From: JAABVD01 sp965204545
GTDB lineage: Bacteria > Verrucomicrobiota > Verrucomicrobiia > Opitutales > UBA2995
Length of the DNA: 64,000 nucleotides
Reading direction: 5' to 3'
Assembly: GCA_965204545.1 (NCBI GenBank)
Contig: CBDBFA010000003.1
Span: 1,116,001 to 1,180,000 of the forward strand
The notes below the pieces were generated by a model. That model was given only the letters and a program-made list of their open reading frames with translations. It was not told where the DNA came from and searched no databases. Positions within the stretch are counted from its first letter, which is position 1. The number at the start of each line of letters is the position of its first letter. This document shows, in pieces, positions 49,911 to 58,048 of the stretch. The translations under genes were made by a program, and so were the position numbers.

Positions 49911-50878
49911 TGGAATTGATTCCTCCATTCGATGTCGTGTCGTTTATCAAGGCCCCTTGGGGGGAGGCCGGGGAAAGTTCCCTTTGGATTGTAGTCATGG
50001 GATTTCTGGTCAATGCCGCCTGCGGCCTGGTGGGAAGTTTTCTCGTTCTCCGGCGCATGGCTCTGGTTGGAGACGCCATCAGCCACAGCCTGCTTCCCGG
50101 TATAGCGGTGGCTTTTCTTTTGTCGACCTCCCGCTCCAGCGGTCTGATGATGGCGGGGGCTGTCGGGGCTGGATTGTTGGCTGTCTGGCTGATCGAGTTC
50201 ATCCACCGCAACACCCGGGTGAAGCCGGACGCAGCCCTGGGCGTCACATTTACCACCTTGTTCTCCATTGGAGTCATACTTGTCGCCCTCTACGCCGATC
50301 AGGTCGATCTGGACCTCGAATGCGTCCTCTACGGGGAAATCGGCTTCGTCTATTTTGCCGATAGTTTTGCTCTTTGGGGAATTGAAGTCCCGGTCCCGGT
50401 TCTCCGTATGGCTGTCACCTTGTTCGGCCTGCTGGTTTTGCTTCTGCTTTTTTTCAAGGAAGCCTTGGTGTCCTCCTTCGATCCGGTCCTGGCCACTTCA
50501 CTGGGAATACCGGCGCACTGGGTTCATTACGGTCTCATGCTGACCTTGTCGGTGGTGATCGTGTTCTCCTTTGAATCGGTCGGCGCCATATTGGTTATCG
50601 CCATGCTCATTTTGCCCTGCGTCACCGGGTCGTTGCTGTCCGACCGCCTGGTCCATATCCTGTTGATGTCAGTGGCATTTTCCGCCCTTTACGCCCTGGC
50701 CGGACTTCACCTGGCAACCTGGTTGAACTGTTCGCCAGCCGGCGCCATGGTGGTAGCCGGGTTCCTGATATTTTGCCTGGTCTGGATCTTCAGCCCCCGC
50801 CGCGGCCTCCTGATCCAGCTCAGAAAGGGAAGAGCAGGCTCCACCCCAGATGTCGGAAGAAACCTGAGACTTGGATAA
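49910..50878 (+). CDS. Metal ABC transporter permease (YtgD-like)
   Basis: 322 aa second membrane subunit of the ABC-3 family. NAACGLVGSFLVLRRMALVG, DAISHSLLPGIAVAFLLS, FDPVLATSLGIPAHWVHYGL and VGAILVIAMLILPCVTGSLL are family blocks; about eight membrane segments. No fused regulator. Its ATG shares the A of the previous TGA, so the two permeases are translated together and presumably form a heterodimeric channel. Confidence 0.93.
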   Translation: MELIPPFDVVSFIKAPWGEAGESSLWIVVMGFLVNAACGLVGSFLVLRRMALVGDAISHSLLPGIAVAFLLSTSRSSGLMMAGAVGAGLLAVWLIEFIHRNTRVKPDAALGVTFTTLFSIGVILVALYADQVDLDLECVLYGEIGFVYFADSFALWGIEVPVPVLRMAVTLFGLLVLLLLFFKEALVSSFDPVLATSLGIPAHWVHYGLMLTLSVVIVFSFESVGAILVIAMLILPCVTGSLLSDRLVHILLMSVAFSALYALAGLHLATWLNCSPAGAMVVAGFLIFCLVWIFSPRRGLLIQLRKGRAGSTPDVGRNLRLG

Positions 50879-50965
50879 GAAAAAACCACGGAGAACTCGG
50901 AGGAGATGAGGTGGTAGTCGGATGCAATCATCTGCTACGCTCCGAATGGTCGCCGCTGGTTCAAA

Positions 50966-51226
50966 TTATTGTTTATAAACATCTTTTCGGTGACCTACTT
51001 TCACAACCAGAACGATCAGCCTTTCATCATTGATTTCGTAGAGTAGGCGATAGTTGCCAATTCTGATGCGATATAGTTCTTCGTTCGTTAACTTTTTGCT
51101 GGAAGCTGGACGAGGATCGTCGGCCAGGCTCTGAATCGCTTTCAGGATTTTAGGGACCTCTTTCCTGGCAATTCTCCTGAGATCTTTTCTAATCGATCTG
51201 ACCAACTCGATGCTATATCGTCCCAT
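50966..51226 (-). CDS. RelE/ParE-family toxin
   Basis: 86 aa. YSIELVRSIRKDLRRIARKE, LADDPRPASSKKLTNEELYR, IRIGNYRLLYEINDERLIVL and VVKVGHRKDVY follow the RelE fold closely, with the basic residues and the C-terminal GHRxDVY typical of mRNA interferases. Its start overlaps the antitoxin's 3' end by 14 bp, the normal antitoxin-toxin order. Confidence 0.92.
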   Translation of the reverse strand: MGRYSIELVRSIRKDLRRIARKEVPKILKAIQSLADDPRPASSKKLTNEELYRIRIGNYRLLYEINDERLIVLVVKVGHRKDVYKQ

Positions 51227-51434
51227 CTTCCTTTAGTTGAGACAATAATTCGTCATAGCTGATGACCTTTTCTTTTCTTCTTTTTTTCCAGTCCTCAATG
51301 TCTTCAAGGTCTTCGAGGAGCGCTGCCTTAAGCGCATCATTAGCCAACTCTGACATGGATTGCCTGGTTTCAGCAGACTTGAGCCGCAATGCTTTATGGA
51401 CCGAATCGTCCAGGTATAGGGTTGCCTTACTCAT
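51213..51434 (-). CDS. Antitoxin of the RelE-type pair, ribbon-helix-helix-like
   Basis: 73 aa. The N-terminal KATLYLDDSVHKALRLKSAE has the beta strand plus helix of a CopG/RHH DNA-binding domain, followed by TRQSMSELANDALKAALLED. The acidic C-terminal half (EDLEDIEDWKKRRKEKVISY) should bind the toxin. It is first in the operon, which allows autoregulation. Confidence 0.9.
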   Translation of the reverse strand: MSKATLYLDDSVHKALRLKSAETRQSMSELANDALKAALLEDLEDIEDWKKRRKEKVISYDELLSQLKEDGTI

Positions 51435-51858
51435 AAAAAATATGATGACTCTTTGACATCAAAGCGTCAAGCGGCTCCAGGAAAGACCTTTCCTGATTGT
51501 ATGATTTGCTCCCGAATCGGAGGGGGGAGTGCCCCCGAGCGCCTCTCCTCCCTCTTCTTGGCGTCCTTCGCGTTCTCTGCGAGAGTCAATTACTTTGGCC
51601 TGCCTTTTTGAGCCTTCCCTGTCACGCCGTAGCCCGCATATCTCACAAAATTCGTGGCGAGCGAACGGAGGTCGAGTGCTGGCGGGGGTTTCGTGCAGAT
51701 TCGGGGGTGAAGCCGGGTCGACACCCTGCAAAGTCCCGAATCCAGGGAAATCCCCGCCAGCGCCGACATACCGGAGCGCAGTAGAAAGTTTGTGAGATAT
51801 GCGGGGTAGTCCCAACGGGCGAAGGAGGATGTGCTTTTTGTGGCAAACCCCTTCGTGG
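51435..51858. repeat. Repeat-rich spacer holding palindromic element copy 4
   Basis: 424 bp without a gene. Before the element lies a TTGGCGTCCTTCGCGTTCTC plus TGCGAGAGTCAATTA unit; then CCCTGTCACGCCGTAG, element copy 4, and TCCCAACGGGCGAAGGAGG. The last two are halves of one repeat that is uninterrupted at 63108-63145. Confidence 0.8.
51633..51805. repeat. CCCGCAT palindromic mobile-like element, copy 4 (173 bp), with perfect target duplication
   Basis: Ends CCCGCATATCTCACAAA and TTTGTGAGATATGCGGG are perfect 17-bp inverted repeats. GTAG is duplicated exactly on both sides (51629-51632 and 51806-51809). Joining the flanks with one GTAG reconstructs CCCTGTCACGCCGTAGTCCC and on into AACGGGCGAAGGAGGATG, which is the intact sequence at 63108-63145. 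This is the best evidence that the family transposed. No transposase is encoded. Confidence 0.95.
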
Positions 51859-52680
51859 TCAGCCTTTGAATTCCGGGAAGAAGGGGTTGACCCGCTTTTC
51901 TTCCCCGATGGAAGTCATGGGGCCGTGCCCGGGGCAGACCACCGCATCGTCCGGCAGGGTAAACAGGGCCTTCCTGTTGGTTTTCAGGGCGGCTTGATAG
52001 GACACCATCCCTCCGCCCATTGACTGGGCAAACAAAGCGTCTCCCACTATTACCACGGGCCGCTTCAGGCCTTGGATGTAATAAGAAATTCCCCCGCGAG
52101 CATGCCCCCAAGTCGATCGGGTTTCAATATTCAGCGATCCCAGGCGAAAGATTTTCCCGGCAGAGAAGGATTGCCCTATGGATGATTTTTCCCCTTCCCC
52201 TACAATAACGGGGCAGGAATGCGTGGCCACCACCTGATCCACGGCAGCAATGTGGTCTCCATGGGTATGGGTGATGAACAGCGATTTCACGGTCAGGTTT
52301 TTCCCCTCGATGAAGGCAAGCATTGCCTCGGCCTCGGCTCCCGTATCGAAAATGCCTGCCTCGCCGGTAGCCGGATCCCAAACCACAAATGCGTTTACGG
52401 TCATGTCTCCATAAACGGTGTTGAAGAGGGCCAGGCCGTCCAACTCCACCGCTTCAGGATACCATGTCTTGCGGCCTGCCACTACCAATGCTTCAGCATC
52501 CAAACGGAGGGGACCGGCCAAGCGGCGGACGTGACCCTCATTGAACTCGCCTCGCAAAGCCTTCCCAATGGCATCCCGCGACAATCCGGTCTGGTCAGCC
52601 AATTGAGAAGTGGTTAACCCCAATCCACGGGCCGCTTTGGCCAGGATGTCTTCAAAATAATCTTCAATGGGCACTTTCAT
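51859..52680 (-). CDS. HTH domain fused to an MBL-fold hydrolase (glyoxalase II-like)
   Basis: 273 aa. Residues 15-60 are a helix-turn-helix of XRE type (GLTTSQLADQTGLSRDAIGK, ALRGEFNEGHVRRLAGPL). Residues 75-273 are a metallo-beta-lactamase fold with FITHTHGDHIAAVDQVVATH, the ligand His in RSTWGHARGGISYYIQG, VIVGDALFAQSMGG and the CPGHGPMTSIGEE segment. The usual use is thioester or lactone hydrolysis. DNA binding by the same chain is inferred only from the domain; it may act as autoregulator or as a ligand sensor. A TTGACGTCAA palindrome lies 31 bp upstream of its start. Confidence 0.87.
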   Translation of the reverse strand: MKVPIEDYFEDILAKAARGLGLTTSQLADQTGLSRDAIGKALRGEFNEGHVRRLAGPLRLDAEALVVAGRKTWYPEAVELDGLALFNTVYGDMTVNAFVVWDPATGEAGIFDTGAEAEAMLAFIEGKNLTVKSLFITHTHGDHIAAVDQVVATHSCPVIVGEGEKSSIGQSFSAGKIFRLGSLNIETRSTWGHARGGISYYIQGLKRPVVIVGDALFAQSMGGGMVSYQAALKTNRKALFTLPDDAVVCPGHGPMTSIGEEKRVNPFFPEFKG

Positions 52681-52710
52681 AGTTAATTCAATTCGGCAAG
52701 GGGGGGAGGA

Positions 52711-52720
52711 TTGACGTCAA
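52711..52720. promoter_or_regulatory. Palindrome TTGACGTCAA in the HTH-MBL/patB divergent region
   Basis: A perfect 10-bp palindrome between the divergent HTH-MBL and PatB genes, a possible site for a dimeric regulator such as the HTH-MBL protein. Short palindromes occur by chance, so support is weak. Confidence 0.25.
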
Positions 52721-52882
52721 GTTCCGCTTTACAAGAAAAAATTGCCTTCCCTTTCCCTAGCCATTCCAACAGAAATTGCCTCCAGGGTTCCGGTGAAATC
52801 CTTTTTCATAGGGTTTTCAACCGGACCACAGGTAAAAACTTGATCCCCCAGGGCAAGTCTTGCTTTATCCACCTGCTTATCT

Positions 52883-54028
52883 ATGACTTACAATTTCGAC
52901 AATCCCCCCGAGCGCCATGGCACGGCCAGCCTGAAATGGGAAAAATACCGCAAACGGGACGTGATACCCCTCTGGGTGGCCGATATGGATTTCGTTTCCG
53001 CCCCCGAGATAGTGGAGGCGCTGCAGGGGCGGGCCAGCCACGGTGTGTTCGGCTATACGGTGCCTAGCGAAGAGGTGAGAACGAGCGTAGTCAACTATCT
53101 CGAGCGACAACACAATTACGTAGTCGACCCCAGGTGGATCATCTGGACACCCAGCGTGGTTCCCGCCCTCAACCTCTTCTGCCGGGCCTTCGGCCCACTT
53201 GGCGGCAGCGTCATGACCGCCACCCCCGTCTACGCCCCCTTCCTTACCTCCCCGGTCTATTCCGGGAAAAAGCTGATTACGGTGGACCTCTGCTGGGACG
53301 GCTCGCGTTGGACCTTCGATTTTGAAGCCATGGAGAAAGCGATCCGGCCCCACACCAAGTCGTTCATTCTGTGCAATCCGCACAATCCGGTGGGGCGGGT
53401 ATTTTCCAAATCAGAATTGAGGGCCTTGGGGGAATTCTGCATCCGGCACGATCTCATCCTGTGTTCCGATGAAATCCATTCCGATCTGATACTGGAAAGG
53501 CACCTCGCCCACCTGCCCACCAATTTGCTCGGTCCCGATGTCAGCCGCCGGACCGTCATGCTCATGTCCCCCAGCAAAACCTACAACCTGCCCGGATTGT
53601 GCTGCGCCTATGCCGTTATCGAAAATCCGGAACTTCGCTCGACCTTCAAAAGAACGGCCCGCGGAATCATCACCGAAATCAACGCCTTTGGTTACGTGGG
53701 CTGCCAAGCGGCTTACGACCGGGGAGAACCCTGGCGCCAAGCCCTCCTCGAATACCTGCGGGCAAACCGGGACTATCTCTATTCCTTCGCCGCGGACAAC
53801 CTGCCGGGAATCAAAATGCGCCCCATGGAGGCTACCTACCTGGCCTGGATGGACGTGCGTTCACTCGGCTTGCAAAATCCCTCCGCCTTTTTCGAAAACC
53901 ACGGGGTCGGATTGTCCGACGGCGCTCCCTTCGGCTCCTCCGGCCACCTTCGCCTGAACTTCGGTTGCCCGCGACGCCGCCTCCAACGAGCCCTGGAACG
54001 CATGGCCGCCGCCCTGGCCTCCCGGTAA
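52883..54028 (+). CDS. PLP-dependent C-S lyase/aminotransferase, MalY/PatB family
   Basis: 381 aa fold-type I aminotransferase-like enzyme. DVIPLWVADMDFVSAPEIVE is the MalY/PatB opening. LCNPHNPVGRVFSKSELRAL, LILCSDEIHSDLIL (PLP Asp) and LMSPSKTYNLPGLCCAYAVI (PLP Lys in SPSKTYN) are complete. Members cleave cystathionine or cysteine S-conjugates, giving ammonia, pyruvate and a thiol; some also act as regulators. It is divergent from the HTH-MBL gene, 202 bp apart. Confidence 0.93.
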   Translation: MTYNFDNPPERHGTASLKWEKYRKRDVIPLWVADMDFVSAPEIVEALQGRASHGVFGYTVPSEEVRTSVVNYLERQHNYVVDPRWIIWTPSVVPALNLFCRAFGPLGGSVMTATPVYAPFLTSPVYSGKKLITVDLCWDGSRWTFDFEAMEKAIRPHTKSFILCNPHNPVGRVFSKSELRALGEFCIRHDLILCSDEIHSDLILERHLAHLPTNLLGPDVSRRTVMLMSPSKTYNLPGLCCAYAVIENPELRSTFKRTARGIITEINAFGYVGCQAAYDRGEPWRQALLEYLRANRDYLYSFAADNLPGIKMRPMEATYLAWMDVRSLGLQNPSAFFENHGVGLSDGAPFGSSGHLRLNFGCPRRRLQRALERMAAALASR

Positions 54029-54636
54029 CCATCCCGCAATGCCTCTTGGTTAACCACAGAGGACACCGAGAGCACAGAGAAAGAAAAGCACAAAGGAAAT
54101 TGGATCCACGAAGGACACGAAGGGGCACGAAGTAAAGCATCGTGATCGAAAAATCAATGACTTGGAGAGGGGGAGCACCGATGGGGCAATGAGGAATGAA
54201 AATAATTTAACAACGTTTCTTTCAGTCACTTGATCCGGCTTCGCCGGAACGGGATCGCTTCGCGAAGAGGAGATTAACCACAGAAGACTCTCGCAGAGCA
54301 CGCCAAGAACCCAGAGAGAGAAAGGAGGGGGGACATTCCTGATGCCACGCCGGGAGGCGGGTCCCCCATTTCCTCCAAATGACAAGTTTTCAATCCGGCC
54401 TAATTCGAATTGTAGGAGCGGCTTTATGCCGAGATTGCTTGGAGGCTGTATCGTGGGGTCGCGGCGTAAAGCCGCTCCTACAACTTAAAGCAGACAAAAA
54501 AATCTGCCTACCTTTTTGAGTCTTTTGTGCCTTTTGTGGCTATTCAAAAAATTAGTTTTTCCTGTTGCCCTGCGCTCTTGGCGCCCTTTGCGAGATTCCC
54601 CCCCTTCTTCCTCTGTGCTCTCTGAGTTCTCTGTGG
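54029..54636. repeat. Long mosaic repeat spacer between patB and the DUF3016 gene
   Basis: 608 bp without a gene. Units: TTAACCACAGAGGACACCGA and GAGCACAGAGA; GGATCCACGAAGGACACGAA and GGGGCACGAAG (54100-54131); CACTTGATCCGGCTTCGCCG; TTAACCACAGAAGACTCTCG with CAGAGCACGCC; AGGAGGGGGGACATTCCTG (54325) followed by GCCACGCCGGGAGGCGGG; a GTAGGAGCGG hairpin at 54410-54483; and TGGCGCCCTTTGCGAGATTC. The GGGGGGACATTCCTG unit also occurs inside mfd. Confidence 0.82.
54410..54483. repeat. REP-like inverted pair with GTAGGAGCGG heads
   Basis: TTGTAGGAGCGGCTTTATGC at the left and GCGTAAAGCCGCTCCTACAA at the right are near-perfect inverted copies around a spacer of about 30 bp. Each head also forms its own small hairpin. 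GTAG-headed units of this type resemble REP sequences tied to RAYT transposases in Pseudomonas. A single related unit sits inside mfd at about 60087. Confidence 0.85.
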
Positions 54637-55131
54637 TTAATCTTCTTTCTCGCGGGCTAATTCGCGCAACCATCGCCCGATCATGGCCTTGTCGTAATAC
54701 AAGTTGTCGTAATAGTTGGTGCGTATCCGGAAATCGAAAGCCAGATCCACCAATTTCTCCTCCCCTGCCTGCAAAACGTTCCCCTCCCCATCGACCAACT
54801 CGTAACTGAAGGTCATGCGAGGGGGGTAAATGCTTTTCACTATTCGGATATCATGGGTTAGCACACCCCTCCACGGTTCGTGCTCCCCGGCCAGATCGAT
54901 ATCGGTGAAGGTCAAGGTCAGAACGTGGCCTTCCCGCAACTGTTTCGTCCCGAACTTCTCAATATACTCCTTCAATTCAGGCAGGTATATCTGCTGACCC
55001 TTCTTGTTTCCGGCGTAATAGTAATCGATATCCCGGTAATCATCCGGGTTTTGGAAAATTACCACCACCTCGCCCGCCAGGTTGGCCCAGGCAAAAAGCC
55101 AACCGAGAAGGAGAACGCAAAAGGTCTTCAT
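54637..55131 (-). CDS. Exported DUF3016-domain protein
   Basis: 164 aa with a signal peptide (MKTFCVLLLGWLFAWANLAG). The mature chain shows the DUF3016 pattern: VVVIFQNPDDYRDIDYY near the start, LTLTFTDIDLAGEHEPWRG in the middle and ARGW-like YDKAMIGRWLRELAREK at the end. The family is periplasmic and of unknown function. It is a single gene between two repeat spacers. Confidence 0.85.
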   Translation of the reverse strand: MKTFCVLLLGWLFAWANLAGEVVVIFQNPDDYRDIDYYYAGNKKGQQIYLPELKEYIEKFGTKQLREGHVLTLTFTDIDLAGEHEPWRGVLTHDIRIVKSIYPPRMTFSYELVDGEGNVLQAGEEKLVDLAFDFRIRTNYYDNLYYDKAMIGRWLRELAREKED

Positions 55132-55581
55132 GCTTCTTGTCGTTTCAAATTACATCACGAGTCTCTGCCAACCATCAACGCCATATTTCCCTTTCCACAA
55201 TTTATACGGTATTTCGGCCCCATTCGGATGACCCCATTACCTCTCCCCAAGATCGCAAAGGTGAGAAGGAAAAAACCACAGAGGACACAGAGAGCACAGA
55301 GGTGCTGAGAGGGAAAAAGGGGATGCCTCTCGCAAAGATCGCAAAGGACGCAAAGGTATCCGGCTTCGCCGGAACAGGATTTAACGGAGAGGGGGTTTTC
55401 CAACCCCCTATTTTTAAGGTAATGGGGGACCCGCCTCCCGGCGTGGCAGGCAGGAATGTCCCCCCCTCCTTTCCAAATCCTGTCCATCCTGTGAATCCAT
55501 GTTTATTCCTTATCTTGTGTATTTTGTGCTTTTTATGGTTAGTCTCTCACCCCTTCCTAAATCCTAAAACCCCGACCCCTG
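55132..55581. repeat. Mosaic repeat spacer upstream of waaA
   Basis: 450 bp without a credible gene. Units: AAACCACAGAGGACACAGAG and AGCACAGAGGTGC; CTCTCGCAAAGATCGCAAAG followed by GACGCAAAGG (close to the mfd 3' end); TTTAACGGAGAGGGGGTTTT with CCAACCCCC; GGCAGGCAGGAATGTCCCCC, the inverse of the unit at 54325 and inside mfd; and TCCATCCTGTGAATCCATG. Confidence 0.8.
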
Positions 55582-56898
55582 ATGATCTGGATTTACCGTC
55601 TTTTATTTCTACCAGGATTATTGGTAGCGCTTCCCAGGTATTGGTGGCAGACGCGGGGACGGGGCAAGTTCAGGGATCGGTTGGGGCAGCGATTGGGTTG
55701 GGTTCCCCGGCCAAATGAAAAATCTCCCGGAAAGGTGAGGGTATGGATTCAGGCGGTGAGCGTGGGGGAATTGCAGGCCATACGTCCCCTGCTGGAATCT
55801 TTGCACAGCCGACAAATTGAGGTCATTCTCACCACTACCACAGTTACGGGCTTCCAATTGGCCCAGGAGAGATACACCCGATTGACCGAACAAATCTCGT
55901 ATTTTCCCATCGATTTCGTAAGCTTCAGCCACCGGGCCTGGAAGCGGATTCAACCCGACCGGTGCATACTGATGGAGGGAGAGCTTTGGCCGGAACACCT
56001 GCACCAGGCCACCAAACGGGACGTGCCCGTCCTACTGATCAATGCCCGCATGTCGGATCGGGCCTTTCAATACTATTCACGCCTTAAATTCTTGGCCCAA
56101 CCGGTATTTGAAAGCCTGACCAAGGTCCTGGCCTCGAGCGAGCAGAGCAAAGAGAGATACGTCGACTTGGGAGTCGATCCGGTCGCTGTCACCATTACCG
56201 GCAACGTGAAATGCGATTCTGCCCTTCCCCGAGCCTTGAGCGACGGAGAGGCCGACCAAATGCTGAGGGAACTCGGATTTTTCCAGAATGATCCTTCCCA
56301 GGGAAAGCCCTTCGTCATTTGCGGCGCATCTACCTGGCCCGGCGAGGAGGAAGCGCTCCTGAAAATCTTCCTGTCACTCAGGAAATGGCGGAGGGATCTG
56401 CGCCTGTTGATCGTTCCCAGGCACATGGAGAGGCGGGAGGAAATCCGAAGGCAAATGAAGGACCTTCCGCTTCGTTTCCATTTCCGCACCGGGGGATTTC
56501 CCGAGGAACCCGTGGAAGTTCATATCGGGGATACCACGGGAGAATTGGTAAATTTCCTGCAAATTTCCCACATCGTCTTTGTGGGCCGAAGCCTGCCTCC
56601 CCATACCCAAGGTCAAACCCCCATTGAAGCCGGACTGCTGCAAAAACCCATCCTCTTCGGCCCCGGGATGTCGAATTTCAAGGGGATTGCGCAAAGCTTG
56701 ATCGACCATGGAGTGGCCGAACAAGTGGAGCATCCGGCCGGTCTGGAAGAGAAACTGCGGGATTGGATGGCCGCTCCCGACCTGCTTCGGGAAAAATCAA
56801 ACAACGCTTTGGGTTGGATTGCGGCCCATCGGGGAGCCAATGCCAGAACACTCCAGGGGTTGGAGGAATTCCTGCAGAAAACCTCTTCATCCATGTAA
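55582..56898 (+). CDS. waaA: 3-deoxy-D-manno-octulosonic acid (Kdo) transferase
   Basis: Adds Kdo from CMP-Kdo to lipid A precursor at the inner face of the inner membrane. 438 aa, family length. An N-terminal anchor (MIWIYRLLFLPGLLVALPRY) is followed by VWIQAVSVGELQAIRPLLES (the catalytic Glu block), VILTTTTVTGFQLAQERY, CILMEGELWPEHLHQATKRD, VLLINARMSDRAFQYYSRL, FVICGASTWPGEEEALLKIF and FVGRSLPPHTQGQTPIEAGL. GRSLPPHTQGQTPIE replaces the usual GGSLVPHGGHNPLE. It proves an LPS-type outer membrane. Confidence 0.94.
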   Translation: MIWIYRLLFLPGLLVALPRYWWQTRGRGKFRDRLGQRLGWVPRPNEKSPGKVRVWIQAVSVGELQAIRPLLESLHSRQIEVILTTTTVTGFQLAQERYTRLTEQISYFPIDFVSFSHRAWKRIQPDRCILMEGELWPEHLHQATKRDVPVLLINARMSDRAFQYYSRLKFLAQPVFESLTKVLASSEQSKERYVDLGVDPVAVTITGNVKCDSALPRALSDGEADQMLRELGFFQNDPSQGKPFVICGASTWPGEEEALLKIFLSLRKWRRDLRLLIVPRHMERREEIRRQMKDLPLRFHFRTGGFPEEPVEVHIGDTTGELVNFLQISHIVFVGRSLPPHTQGQTPIEAGLLQKPILFGPGMSNFKGIAQSLIDHGVAEQVEHPAGLEEKLRDWMAAPDLLREKSNNALGWIAAHRGANARTLQGLEEFLQKTSSSM

Positions 56899-57043
56899 AT
56901 TCAACATATCTGCGCTAATCTGCGCAATCTGTGGTTTCCCACTTCTTCCTTCTTCAGGTCGTTGAATTTTCGATCATGATGATTTATTTCGTGTCCTTTG
57001 TGGATCCAAATTCCATTCAGCCTTTAACCTTCAGCCTTCTTTG

Positions 57044-57119
57044 TGGAGGCGCGGGTCGGAATCGAACCGACGTATAGAGCTTTTGCAGAGCTCGGCCTTA
57101 CCACTTGGCTACCGCGCCC
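57044..57119 (-). tRNA. tRNA-Cys (anticodon GCA)
   Basis: On the minus strand, acceptor GGGCGCG pairs with CGCGCCT region and CCA is encoded (57044-57046). The D arm is GCCAAGTGGTAAGGC. Anticodon stem GAGCT/AGCTC encloses CTGCAAA with anticodon GCA at 57084-57086. The T arm is CGTCGGTTCGATTCCGACC. It is divergent from parA. Confidence 0.96.
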
Positions 57120-57251
57120 AATTCGGGGAAACGGTAAAACATACCAGTTCCCTTGACGTAGCAAGTTGTTTTTACTGGAAAAAGGCAGTGGTCTTTTTAC
57201 CCTTCCTCCCTTTAATTCGGAGGGGAGTCTTAATGGATTCACCAGCAGCCC

Positions 57252-58034
57252 ATGCCCGCCAAATTCTTTTCCATCGCAAACCAGAAGGGAGGAGTCGGCA
57301 AAACGACCACCGCTATCAACCTGGCCGCGGCCGTCTCCGCCCGCAACATACCCACCCTGATTATCGATTTGGATCCCCAGGCCAACGCCACCAGCGGGTT
57401 GGGTTTTGAAAAGGAAGCGGGTCAAAGCCTCTACCAGGCCCTTTTGGGCCGGGAAGATGCGGAGTCGAAGATCCTTCCTACCGCCGTGGAAAACCTGAGT
57501 CTCATCCCTTCCGAGGTCGATATCGCAGCCATGGAAATGGAACTGGCTCACACGGACAACTACCTTCTCCGCTTGAAAAATACCCTCCTCCCGCTCAAGG
57601 AAAGCAATCGGTTCAAGGTGGTTTTCTTCGACTGCCCTCCATCCTTGGGCATGTTGTCCATGAACGCGCTGGCTGCGGCGGACCGCCTTCTCATCGCCCT
57701 GCAATGCGAGTATCTGGCCATGGAAGGTCTCGGCCAAATCCTCGACATCATCAACCAATTCAAAGAATCCGGGGTCAACCCCGGTCTCGGTCTGGGCGGC
57801 ATTATAATGACGATGTACGACGTGCGAACCAATTTATCGCGCCAAGTGGTTTCCGAAGTCCGGGGCCACTTCGGCCAAGTCGTATTTTCCTCTATCATCC
57901 CCCGCTCGGTTCGGCTCGGTGAAGCTCCCAGCCACGGGCAGACCATCTTTCAATACGACCGTTTGAGCCCAGGGGCCGTCGCCTACGCCGCGTTGGCCCG
58001 GGAAGTAATGGACCGGTTCGCCTTGAATCGCTAA
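57252..58034 (+). CDS. parA: ParA/Soj-family chromosome partitioning ATPase
   Basis: 260 aa deviant Walker ATPase that works with ParB on parS DNA. KFFSIANQKGGVGKTTTAIN has the KGGVGKT P-loop, IIDLDPQANATSGLGF the Walker A' Asp, VVFFDCPPSLGMLSMNALAA Walker B, and LGGIIMTMYDVRTNLSRQVV the conserved T/N-rich block. FSSIIPRSVRLGEAPSHGQT is canonical for chromosomal Soj. ParB is not next to it; rnc follows 14 bp later. Confidence 0.94.
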   Translation: MPAKFFSIANQKGGVGKTTTAINLAAAVSARNIPTLIIDLDPQANATSGLGFEKEAGQSLYQALLGREDAESKILPTAVENLSLIPSEVDIAAMEMELAHTDNYLLRLKNTLLPLKESNRFKVVFFDCPPSLGMLSMNALAAADRLLIALQCEYLAMEGLGQILDIINQFKESGVNPGLGLGGIIMTMYDVRTNLSRQVVSEVRGHFGQVVFSSIIPRSVRLGEAPSHGQTIFQYDRLSPGAVAYAALAREVMDRFALNR

Positions 58035-58048
58035 TTCCACCACGGCAA

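Noticed and set aside
50966..51434. RelE-type pair as part of a larger defence island
   Set aside because: The neighbours are metal transport, a repeat element and metabolic genes; no other defence gene is present.
53836..54140. Arg/Ser/Pro-rich frames across the patB end and the following spacer
   Set aside because: They come from the CACGAAGG/CACAGAGG tracts and from antisense of patB; no start signal or family.
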